18,543 bases of DNA from Planctomycetaceae bacterium (lineage in GTDB: Bacteria; Planctomycetota; Planctomycetia; Pirellulales; Thermoguttaceae): NCBI GenBank assembly GCA_031259095.1, contig JAIRLW010000147.1:1-18543 (forward strand). The letters run 5' to 3'. How positions within the stretch are numbered: the first letter of the stretch is position 1; every line of letters begins with the position of its first letter. Shown in pieces: positions 1-6,091 of the stretch. The translations under genes were made by a program, and so were the position numbers. Under the pieces are notes generated by a model, which had not been told where the DNA came from, searched no databases, and saw only the letters and a program-made list of their open reading frames with translations.

Positions 1-88
1 AAATGGAAAATCGCCCGGTATATGTTCAATAAAACCGGCGAGTAGGCTGGTTAAACACTGATACCGTGGTTCTGTCCCCGGGTTTAGT

Positions 89-265
89 CTAAAAATAACC
101 TTCAAGCTGTTTAATCTGAATATTCGCCTGCTGAATTCGTGATTTTAACTGTGAACTGAGCAACGCCGGAAGCAAAATGGCAAACAATGCCACCACGATT
201 GCCAAAACAATCAGGAGCTCCATGAGCGTAAAGCCTTGCCGACAAAATAGTTTCATTCTGTTCAT
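89..265 (-). CDS. Prepilin-like protein (GspG-type N-terminus), truncated or frameshifted
   Basis: The protein begins MNRMKLFCRQ and has the type IV prepilin/pseudopilin signature GFTLMELLIV: a G at the peptidase cleavage site, an E five residues after it, and a roughly 20-residue hydrophobic helix. The following segment, about SQLKSRIQQANIQIKQLE, resembles the start of GspG-like major pseudopilins of type II secretion. Such proteins are processed by prepilin peptidase at the inner membrane and built into a pseudopilus or pilus. I chose the ATG at 265 because it gives a normal short basic leader; upstream in-frame starts add an implausible extension. Only 58 codons precede the TAG at 89-91, against about 130-150 for GspG. 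The stop follows a T5 run on the coding strand. Removing one T would continue the frame for 30 more codons to the window edge, so this may be a broken gene or a sequencing artefact. The prepilin family call is secure; the exact subfamily is not. Confidence 0.6.
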   Translation of the reverse strand: MNRMKLFCRQGFTLMELLIVLAIVVALFAILLPALLSSQLKSRIQQANIQIKQLEGYF

Positions 266-336
266 GGGAATTGTTTTTCTAAAAAAAGTGGAAATAGTCA
301 CAAAAACGGCATTCACCATTTCATGCCGAAGGTCAG

Positions 337-370
337 ATTATAACACAAACAAACCAAAAACAATAGCCGG
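337..370 (-). promoter_or_regulatory. Candidate promoter for the prepilin gene
   Basis: On the minus strand a perfect TATAAT lies at 342-337, about 70 bases upstream of the chosen prepilin ATG at 265. Upstream of it the sequence is T/G-rich, with only weak -35 matches (TATTGT at 17-bp spacing or TTGTTT at 15). The -10 match is seen directly; promoter function is inferred. Confidence 0.3.
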
Positions 371-379
371 ACTTTTTTG

Positions 380-559
380 GGGAACTTCTAAAAACCTCCT
401 GCCAATGATGTATAAATAATGTATAAAAGGAACGTGGTTGTCCCGCCTGCATTTTTTTGCCCCTAAACCGATGCGGGCGTTCCGCCTGCATTTTTTGCCC
501 ATAAACCGATGCGGGCGGGATGTCCGCGTTCCTGATAAAATGAATTTTTAGAAGTTCCC
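380..559. repeat. MITE-like inverted-repeat element, 180 bp
   Basis: The ends form a perfect 15-bp inverted repeat: GGGAACTTCTAAAAA at 380-394 and its reverse complement at 545-559. Nested inside, a second 25-base inverted pair (428-452 and 509-533) matches at about 20 of 25 positions. The core holds two tandem copies of a 36-37-bp unit. No transposase or convincing open frame lies inside, and no clear target-site duplication is visible. The whole could fold into a long hairpin. It sits between the prepilin promoter and the Pho-box array, and most resembles a non-autonomous miniature transposable element or a REP-like genomic repeat. The structure is seen directly; mobility is inferred. Confidence 0.6.
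443..517. repeat. Two tandem copies of a 36-37-bp unit with internal hairpin
   Basis: Copy 1 is 443-479 and copy 2 is 482-517. They differ only by one T in the T-run and one C/A change in the middle. Each copy starts CCGCCTGCAT and ends ATGCGGGCG, so each can itself form a short GC-rich stem. They make up the core of the 180-bp inverted-repeat element. Confidence 0.75.
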
Positions 560-569
560 TACAGCCGAT

Positions 570-635
570 CTTAATCAAATCTTAACAAAATCTTAATGAA
601 ATCTTAACAGAATCTTAATCAAATCTTAATAATTC
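570..635 (+). promoter_or_regulatory. Extended Pho box: six 11-bp direct repeats
   Basis: Six consecutive units start exactly 11 bases apart at 570, 581, 592, 603, 614 and 625. Each begins CTTAAT or CTTAAC and continues with A-rich filler (CAAAT, AAAAT, GAAAT, AGAAT, CAAAT, AATTC). An 11-bp periodicity of a TTAAC-like core is the known form of binding sites for PhoB/PhoP/SphR response regulators, in which successive monomers bind the same DNA face. The position, directly upstream of a phosphate-transport operon, supports this. Three dimers could bind in tandem, which predicts strong induction under phosphate limitation. The repeats are certain; the regulator is inferred, since no phoB or phoR lies in the window. 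Confidence 0.8.
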
Positions 636-637
636 AA

Positions 638-646
638 TGGTATCAT
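638..646 (+). promoter_or_regulatory. pstC/pstA: Candidate -10 of the pst promoter
   Basis: TGG followed by TATCAT (641-646) resembles an extended -10 element. It starts 10 bases after the CTTAAT core of the last Pho-box unit, the usual geometry when a bound PhoB-type activator replaces the -35 element. TATACA at 656-661 is an alternative. The leader would be about 50-60 bases. Confidence 0.4.
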
Positions 647-704
647 TGAGCGAAATATACATTGGGGCTCCGGTTTTTGCCTGTTTCGGGTAATTACTTA
701 ATCA

Positions 705-3326
705 TTGCATTCGCTCATGCTGTTGAAAACGATTTGGAAATTTATTGCGTATCAACTTTTTGTACGGACAGCGAATTTTGTTCTGTTTGCGGTTGTTGCG
801 CTTTTTGTTTTTATTCTTTACCGTAGTCTGCCATTTCTGACTTCCGGCGGAGTGAGCCGTCTTGTCGAAACATTTACTTCACCTCAATGGTTTCCCAATG
901 CCGATCCTCCGGTTTTCGGAATGCTGAGTTTGTTTTACGGTTCATTGGTGGTTACGTTTTTTGCGATGTTTTTTGCGGTTCCGATTGGAATTTTTTCGGC
1001 GATTGTTCTTAGCGATCTTGTTCCGTTTTCTGTTCGGCAATTGTTCAAACCGGTCATCGAACTTCTTGCCGCAATTCCTTCAGTCGCTTTTGGATTTTTT
1101 GCCATTAAAATTGTTGCGCCTCGCCTTCAGGAATTTTTCGGTTTCACTTCGGGAACTAACGCCTTAAACGCGGCGATCATTCTTGCCGTTATGGCGGTTC
1201 CCACGATTGTCAGTGTTGCGGAAGACGCGATTTCCGGTATCGGGCGCGAACTCCGTGAAGCGTCGTATTCTTTGGGAGCAACCCGCGCTGAAACAATTTT
1301 ACACATTGTCATTCCGGCGTCGTGGAGCGGTATTGCCGCCGCGATCATTCTTGGAACAATGCGGGCGGTTGGTGAAACGATGGTTGTTTGGATGGCAGCC
1401 GGAAATGCGGCAAATATGCCGTCGGCGTGGTATCGGGTTGATCAGGTTATTAGCGGTCTCGGCGACGCCGTCCGAACCATGACCGCCACTATTGCCGGCG
1501 ACATCGGCGAGGCTCCCGCCGATTCGTTACACCGCAGCGCATTGTTTACCGTCGGTCTGATTCTGCTCCTTTTTACTTTTGCGATGAATCTGTTGACGGA
1601 ACTGATTGTAAACCGAAACAAAAATCAAAAAAACGTAACATCTTGGAATTTTTTGAACCTCCTGTTTCTTTTCAATTTTTGTACCGAAAGATATTTTTTC
1701 AATATCGGAAAATATTTTCGTTTATTTTTTGACAAAGCGTTTACCATTTTTGCTTATTGTTCGATGACCGTTTTATTTTTCGCATTGGGAATTATTATTG
1801 TTCCGATTTTCAGAGCAGGAGCGGAAGCGGTTCTTTTTCAAGAAACAGTGGAACATCGTCTTTTTCTTTGGGAACGTTTTCAGCGCGGCGATAGCCGGAC
1901 AATTCAGGAAGAGTTTCGTGAATGTTCCGAAGCGCGTCAAACAGTTTACCGGCAGTTGAAAAATCTTTCATGGCTTGCGCCGGATGATTGGATTGCGGAA
2001 GCGGGCAGTCTGGGACGTGAAACAAAGGGACGTGAAACAAAAAATCGGCGGCTGAACCGAAGTTTCCAAAATTTGTGTAACGCCTGTTCCAAAGAAGAAT
2101 TGCAAACACAGTTTGAAAAACTCGAAAGTATTTGTACGGATAAAACGGAACCGGTTTTCCGTTTAGCGCACGAATATTATGAGATTGCGAAAAACGCTGA
2201 TTTACCGCTTCGTCAACAACCGACAACAGTTGATCCCGACATTACTTATTCGGCGGCGTTCAAACAAATTCGGACGCTTATTACCGGAGTTGAGGGAACC
2301 GGTTGTATTCTTGGACCGGAAAAGCGGGAGGGTTTGGAACATTTGCCGCCGGAAGTTCGTTACGGTCCGGCTCACTGGTCAACAGCACAAAAATTTTTGA
2401 AACAACTCCGAAACGCAACCGTTTGGAAACAGCAGTCCGGCGTTAACGGCAATATTTTACCGCGTGAAAAAACAATTATTGACCGAACATTATTTTTTGC
2501 GGGAACACCTATTGAGAATGATATTCAAACGTTGTTCAATAATCTTGAACAAAATTTGGACGAGATGCTCCGACCGCGTTGGACATTTTACGTTCAATAT
2601 TTTGTTGATTCCGCAACAGCCGGACATTATATGGGCGGAATCGGACCTGAACTTTTAGGAACGATATTAATTTCCTTGTTTTCGATTTTGCTTGCGTTAC
2701 CGTTGGGCGTTCTTACGGCGGCGTATCTTGCGGAGGCGGCAAAAGATAACCGGATTACGAAATTGTTACGGCTTTGTATCAGTACGTTGGCGGGAGTTCC
2801 GAGTATTGTGTTCGGACTTTTTGGACTTGCCGTTATTGTTGAATTTATTACGGGCAAACCTTGTCTTCTTGCCGGAACGATAACATTGGCGTTACTGATT
2901 TTACCGGTGATTATTCGTACTGCGGAAGAAGCAATCCGTGCCGTTCCGCAAACTTATCGTGAAGCCGCCGCCGGACTGGGCGCAACACCTGTACGAATAT
3001 TTACTTCTGTAACATTTCCTGCGGCATTACCGGGAATTTTGACCGGAACGATTCTTGGTATTAGCCGAGCCGCCGGAGAGACTGCTCCGTTGTTGTTTAC
3101 GTGTGCGGTGGCGTCGGGCGGTTTTGTTGCCGGTTCGAACATTTTATTCCAGCCGACGCCGGTGTTGTCCTACGCCGCTTATGATATGGCGGTCGGCGAC
3201 CGGCTCGCGGAATTGGTTCCGTATAATCAATTCGGATTAGTGGCAACACTGATTTTTTTCGTTTTATTATTGAACATGACGGCAATGTTGTTGCGTGCCA
3301 GAATTTCCGCACAATTACGAGGTTAA
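705..3326 (+). CDS. pstC/pstA: Fused phosphate ABC permease PstC-PstA with large insertion
   Basis: This is the membrane channel of the high-affinity phosphate ABC importer, with both permease subunits in one 873-residue chain. Residues about 20-303 are PstC-like, with the EAA coupling loop at about 172-200 (core EDAISGIGRELREASYSLGA) and RAVGETM at 220-226. A cytoplasmic linker follows (304-346). PstA begins with a membrane helix at 347-369 and ends with its own EAA loop at 741-765 and SRAAGETAPL at 787-796. Between the first and second PstA helices lies a hydrophilic segment of roughly 270 residues (372-645), where ordinary PstA has only a short loop. It should face the outside of the inner membrane. 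I do not recognise a domain in it; it is charged and probably helical. The listed start is TTG; an ATG at 717 (codon 5) is at least as likely, and neither has a clear ribosome-binding site. pstB follows after 3 bases. Confidence 0.93.
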   Translation: MHSLMLLKTIWKFIAYQLFVRTANFVLFAVVALFVFILYRSLPFLTSGGVSRLVETFTSPQWFPNADPPVFGMLSLFYGSLVVTFFAMFFAVPIGIFSAIVLSDLVPFSVRQLFKPVIELLAAIPSVAFGFFAIKIVAPRLQEFFGFTSGTNALNAAIILAVMAVPTIVSVAEDAISGIGRELREASYSLGATRAETILHIVIPASWSGIAAAIILGTMRAVGETMVVWMAAGNAANMPSAWYRVDQVISGLGDAVRTMTATIAGDIGEAPADSLHRSALFTVGLILLLFTFAMNLLTELIVNRNKNQKNVTSWNFLNLLFLFNFCTERYFFNIGKYFRLFFDKAFTIFAYCSMTVLFFALGIIIVPIFRAGAEAVLFQETVEHRLFLWERFQRGDSRTIQEEFRECSEARQTVYRQLKNLSWLAPDDWIAEAGSLGRETKGRETKNRRLNRSFQNLCNACSKEELQTQFEKLESICTDKTEPVFRLAHEYYEIAKNADLPLRQQPTTVDPDITYSAAFKQIRTLITGVEGTGCILGPEKREGLEHLPPEVRYGPAHWSTAQKFLKQLRNATVWKQQSGVNGNILPREKTIIDRTLFFAGTPIENDIQTLFNNLEQNLDEMLRPRWTFYVQYFVDSATAGHYMGGIGPELLGTILISLFSILLALPLGVLTAAYLAEAAKDNRITKLLRLCISTLAGVPSIVFGLFGLAVIVEFITGKPCLLAGTITLALLILPVIIRTAEEAIRAVPQTYREAAAGLGATPVRIFTSVTFPAALPGILTGTILGISRAAGETAPLLFTCAVASGGFVAGSNILFQPTPVLSYAAYDMAVGDRLAELVPYNQFGLVATLIFFVLLLNMTAMLLRARISAQLRG
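2012..2041 (+). repeat. 15-bp in-frame tandem duplication in pstCA
   Basis: GGGACGTGAAACAAA occurs twice back to back (2012-2026 and 2027-2041), encoding GRETK-GRETK. It lies in the extracytoplasmic insertion and looks like a recent slippage duplication in a tolerant region. Confidence 0.8.
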
Positions 3327-3329
3327 AAC

Positions 3330-4082
3330 ATGGAAATTATTTGTTCCGAAAATTTTTCACTTTATTACGGCAATAAACTTGCGGTTAACCGTGTTTCGAT
3401 GAATATTGAAACAGGCGGAGTTACGGCAATTATTGGACCGAGCGGTTGCGGTAAGAGTTCGTTTTTGCGAAGTATTAACCGGATGAACGATTTAATTCCA
3501 AACACGCGGATTGAAGGGCGGTTGAGTGTTGAGGGACAAGAGGTGTACGATAAACGAATTGATCTTGTTCAATTACGGCGTAATGTCGGAATGGTTTTTC
3601 AGCGTCCGAATCCGTTTCCGAAAAGTATTTTCGATAACATTGTTTATGGTCCGCGGCTGCAGGGAATTTGGAATCGTACAAAACTTAATGAAATTGTGGA
3701 ACATTGTTTGCAACGGGCGGCGTTGTGGGAGGAAGTGAAAGACAACCTTTCGAAATCGGCGTTGGCGCTTTCCGGCGGTCAACAGCAACGGCTTTGTATT
3801 GCCCGCGCGTTGGCGACACAACCGCGTATTTTGCTTATGGATGAACCGTGCAGCGCGCTTGATCCGATTGCTACAGGAAAAATTGAAGAACTAATTGTTG
3901 CGTTTAAAGAACAATACACGGTTGTTATTGTAACGCATAACATGCAGCAAGCGGCGAGAATTAGTGATCGTACTGCATTTTTTTGTCTTGGCGAGTTGGT
4001 GGAGTATAATGATACGAATACAATTTTTACCAACCCGTCCAATTCCCAAACCGAAGCCTATATCACCGGAAGATTCGGATAG
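3330..4082 (+). CDS. pstB: Phosphate ABC transporter ATP-binding protein PstB
   Basis: This is the cytoplasmic ATPase that powers phosphate import through the PstC/PstA channel. At 250 residues it has the normal family length. Visible motifs are Walker [10 protein letters not shown] (36-44), a Q-loop in [13 protein letters not shown] (Q91), the ABC signature LSGGQQQR (147-154), Walker B ILLMDEP (167-173) with catalytic E172, the D-loop SALD, and the H-loop histidine in THNMQQA (H203). RPNPFPKSI is characteristic of PstB. The ATG lies 3 bases after the pstCA stop, so the two are co-transcribed and probably translationally coupled. Nothing is missing. phoU follows, but only after a repeat-rich 384-bp spacer. 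Confidence 0.97.
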   Translation: MEIICSENFSLYYGNKLAVNRVSMNIETGGVTAIIGPSGCGKSSFLRSINRMNDLIPNTRIEGRLSVEGQEVYDKRIDLVQLRRNVGMVFQRPNPFPKSIFDNIVYGPRLQGIWNRTKLNEIVEHCLQRAALWEEVKDNLSKSALALSGGQQQRLCIARALATQPRILLMDEPCSALDPIATGKIEELIVAFKEQYTVVIVTHNMQQAARISDRTAFFCLGELVEYNDTNTIFTNPSNSQTEAYITGRFG

Positions 4083-4083
4083 A

Positions 4084-4453
4084 GTTAATAGTTGATAGTG
4101 AATAGTTAATAGTTACGCAAGCGTACTATTTACCGAAACATTTAGAATCCGTTTGCGAAACTACTCACTACTCACTATAAACTATTCATAAAGTAATATA
4201 TTAGCGGAATATTTTTAACACGTATGAATATTGGACAAACAACCTCATTAAAAATGTAAACGAATAATGAAGTAATGAGGTCGATTTTTGTGTGATTCAT
4301 TGCTGCTGAGGTTGTCTGGTAAGAAAAATTAGGTTGAAAATGAAGTTTGCGGAAACAGTTAAAATACGTTTTGGAAAATTCCCTGATAGATTACTTCATA
4401 AAATTATTCACCAAAAACTACTAACTACTAACTATTCACTATTAACTATTAAC
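4084..4453. repeat. Heptamer-repeat inverted element filling the pstB-phoU spacer
   Basis: The arms 4084-4115 and 4422-4453 are inverted repeats matching at 30 of 32 positions. Each is built from degenerate heptamers of the AATAGTT/AACTATT type. A further block of ACTACTC/ACTATAA-type heptamers lies at about 4160-4190. No gene is convincing in the 384 bases between pstB and phoU. This could be a short-tandemly-repeated-repeat block or the ends of a MITE-like insertion that pushed phoU away from pstB. In RNA the arms could form a long stem. The repeat is certain; its nature is inferred. Confidence 0.7.
4239..4315 (+). other. Mutually exclusive hairpins in the pstB-phoU spacer
   Basis: ACCTCATTA (4242-4250) pairs perfectly with TAATGAGGT (4273-4281), which is followed by a short T-run. 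The overlapping ACAACCTCA (4239-4247) pairs perfectly with TGAGGTTGT (4307-4315). The two stems share bases and cannot coexist. This may be only repeat structure inside the inserted element, or it could modulate transcription into phoU. Complementarity is seen; function is a guess. Confidence 0.3.
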
Positions 4454-4466
4454 TATAATTATTACC

Positions 4467-5126
4467 GTGTCTGAATTATCGAAACGATTAGAGCGTTTAT
4501 TTTTGAAGTTGGATCGTGCGGCGTTGGCGGTTGAGCAACACCTTGCCGATATGCTGTTTGCGGTCAACAGTAACAATTTATCCGATGCGGAAGCGATTAT
4601 TGCCGGCGATGAGGCAATTGATCGGCGCGAGGTTGAAATTGAGCGGGAATGTATTCGTCTTCTTGCTTTGTATCAACCGGCGGCAAGCGATTTGCGTAAA
4701 ATTTGTTTCGCAATCAAAGTCAATAATGATTTGGAACGTATTGCGGACAATTGTGTTTCTTCGGCGAAAATGATGCCGATTTTGATTGAGGATCAGATTT
4801 TGATCAATCAGTTTTCCGCGTTCCGTATTTTGAGTGATTCTGTTACCGATGCGGTTCAACAAACGATTCGGCTTCTTTCGACGGATCAAACGGTTCCGTT
4901 AGCTGTTTCGATTATTAAAAATGATCGTTTAGTTGTTGACGAAGCGTTTCGTAATTTTTTGCAAGCGGTTTTTGCGGAAGGTGAACGGTTGCATGGTCAG
5001 GTCAATGCGGTGTACGCTTTGACGTCTATTGGCCGTGCGTTGGAACGGATTGGCGATCTCTGTACCAATATTGCGGAAGACACCGTGTTTTTACTCACCG
5101 GCGAAATCGTCCGGCATACGATCTGA
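4467..5126 (+). CDS. phoU: Phosphate-signalling protein PhoU
   Basis: PhoU is a cytoplasmic metal-binding helical-bundle protein that links Pst transport state to the sensor kinase and silences the Pho response when phosphate is plentiful. The 219 residues match the family length. Both characteristic repeats are visible: DLRKICFAIKVNNDLERIADN (75-95) and LERIGDLCTNIAEDT (192-206), whose acidic residues form the metal sites. The start is GTG. The A/T-rich heptamer repeats reach to within about 10-15 bases of it, and there is no Shine-Dalgarno sequence. It belongs functionally to the pst block but is separated from pstB by a repeat-rich spacer, so it may have its own promoter or be expressed through the spacer. 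It ends convergently with the polysaccharide cluster. Confidence 0.95.
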   Translation: MSELSKRLERLFLKLDRAALAVEQHLADMLFAVNSNNLSDAEAIIAGDEAIDRREVEIERECIRLLALYQPAASDLRKICFAIKVNNDLERIADNCVSSAKMMPILIEDQILINQFSAFRILSDSVTDAVQQTIRLLSTDQTVPLAVSIIKNDRLVVDEAFRNFLQAVFAEGERLHGQVNAVYALTSIGRALERIGDLCTNIAEDTVFLLTGEIVRHTI

Positions 5127-5163
5127 TTTGATTTTTTGTAATTATTCAAAAATCGAAATGCAA

Positions 5164-5193
5164 TTTTGTGATTGCACGAAGTGTATCACAAAA
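5164..5193. other. Hairpin between convergent phoU and methyltransferase genes
   Basis: TTTTGTGAT (5164-5172) pairs with ATCACAAAA (5185-5193). The intervening GCAC/GTGT extends the stem towards a 3-base loop. It lies just past the minus-strand methyltransferase stop and 37 bases past phoU. Neither side has the T-run expected of a classical intrinsic terminator, so it is recorded only as a stem at the end of two convergent transcripts. Confidence 0.35.
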
Positions 5194-5198
5194 AAATT

Positions 5199-5924
5199 TC
5201 ATTTTTTCATACAGAAATCAATAAAAATATATCGCCAGCGTTCCGGTAAACTCCAATCGAAAAGAGCGGTATCAATATGCCCTAAGAATACTTTCATCGT
5301 TTCATTCAATCCCAATGTTCCGGCAAAACCGACAGTACAATATTTCTGATCAAAATATTCCGAACACAATTTGCGTAAATCATCAAAATATTGGTAACTC
5401 CAACTTGCTTCATATTTTCGAAACATTTTTCTTGCCCACATGTGTAAATTTGTTGCGGTAAGATTTTCCGCAAACAATAATTGTCCGCCGTTTCTCAATG
5501 CTTTATGAATTTGTACCAACATCTCACGTCTTGCATTTTCATGGAGACTTGCAACACCGCCAAGAACAGATTTGAAACAAATCACATCAAAATAATTTTC
5601 GTAATGAATATCTAAAGCGTTAACCGATTCGTATTTGATTAATTTTTGCAACTCTGGATATTTATTATGAATTGGAGATGCGATTTTTTCGGGATTTTCC
5701 AAATCGGAACATGTAACATTAGCGCCAAGCGAAGCAGCCCAAAGTGAAAGTCCGCCGCATCGTCCGCCGAGTTCGAGTACCTTCTGATCCTTCAAGAGTT
5801 TTGTTTCGTTTGTTTTATTTTCATTTCGCAAATGATGTTTCCAAAAAGGAAGAGCCTTTGCCCAATTGCTCTTATCCCACTCAATAATATCTGTAATTTT
5901 TACAGTATCTCTAATATTTTCCAT
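5199..5924 (-). CDS. Class I SAM-dependent methyltransferase
   Basis: A 241-residue cytosolic protein with a Rossmann-type SAM-binding fold. The glycine-rich motif I is KVLELGGRCGGLSLWAASLG (48-67), the acidic motif II is in VTCSDLENPEK (70-80), and the later strand LRNGGQLLFAENL (143-155) matches post-motif III of class I methyltransferases. LFAENL and the preceding KALRNGG are typical of small-molecule or sugar enzymes. The substrate cannot be read from sequence. As the last gene of the minus-strand glycan cluster, it probably methylates a sugar of the repeat unit or the chain end, or a precursor. A 167-bp spacer with a palindromic repeat separates it from the aminotransferase gene, so it could be a later addition to the operon. 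No ribosome-binding site is evident before the ATG. Confidence 0.75.
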   Translation of the reverse strand: MENIRDTVKITDIIEWDKSNWAKALPFWKHHLRNENKTNETKLLKDQKVLELGGRCGGLSLWAASLGANVTCSDLENPEKIASPIHNKYPELQKLIKYESVNALDIHYENYFDVICFKSVLGGVASLHENARREMLVQIHKALRNGGQLLFAENLTATNLHMWARKMFRKYEASWSYQYFDDLRKLCSEYFDQKYCTVGFAGTLGLNETMKVFLGHIDTALFDWSLPERWRYIFIDFCMKK

Positions 5925-5960
5925 AACGTTATTAAAATAAATTAAAATTAAAAACTAATA

Positions 5961-6042
5961 ATGATTCAATGGAATAAACATCAGGTAGGCGACTTTTTGC
6001 CAAAAGGTCGTGTCGGCGAAACATTGCCTACCTTTCAATCAT
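5961..6042. repeat. Palindromic intergenic repeat with stacked hairpins
   Basis: AGGTAGGC (5983-5990) pairs with GCCTACCT (6026-6033). Inside, CGACTTTT pairs with AAAAGGTCG through a G-T wobble around a short loop. Outside, ATGATT (5961-5966) faces AATCAT (6037-6042). This is the only notable content of the 167-bp gap between two cluster genes. It resembles a REP-like or miniature mobile repeat; it could also end or protect the upstream transcript. Confidence 0.5.
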
Positions 6043-6091
6043 ACCTCTTTTTTGCGGTTCAAATAAAAATTCCAGTGAAATATTACAAAAA

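Noticed and set aside
333..578. 81-codon minus-strand open frame across the intergenic repeats
   Set aside because: It is translated from the inverted and tandem repeats of the MITE-like element and overlaps the Pho boxes; no protein-like pattern.
570..635. CRISPR array or simple microsatellite
   Set aside because: Units are only 11 bp with no unique spacers. The exact helical phasing and position before pst genes fit a Pho operator better than a CRISPR or neutral microsatellite.
1810..2226. 138-codon minus-strand open frame inside pstCA
   Set aside because: It is a shadow of the in-frame insertion segment; the plus-strand frame is continuous from PstC through PstA with intact motifs on both sides.
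4340..4474. 44-codon plus-strand frame starting MKFAETVKIR before phoU
   Set aside because: Its second half is translation of the heptamer repeats and it overlaps the phoU start by a few bases; no recognisable protein and no ribosome-binding site.
5164..5193. Bidirectional intrinsic terminator between convergent genes
   Set aside because: The stem is good but neither side is followed by the T-run a factor-independent terminator needs, so it is listed only as a hairpin.
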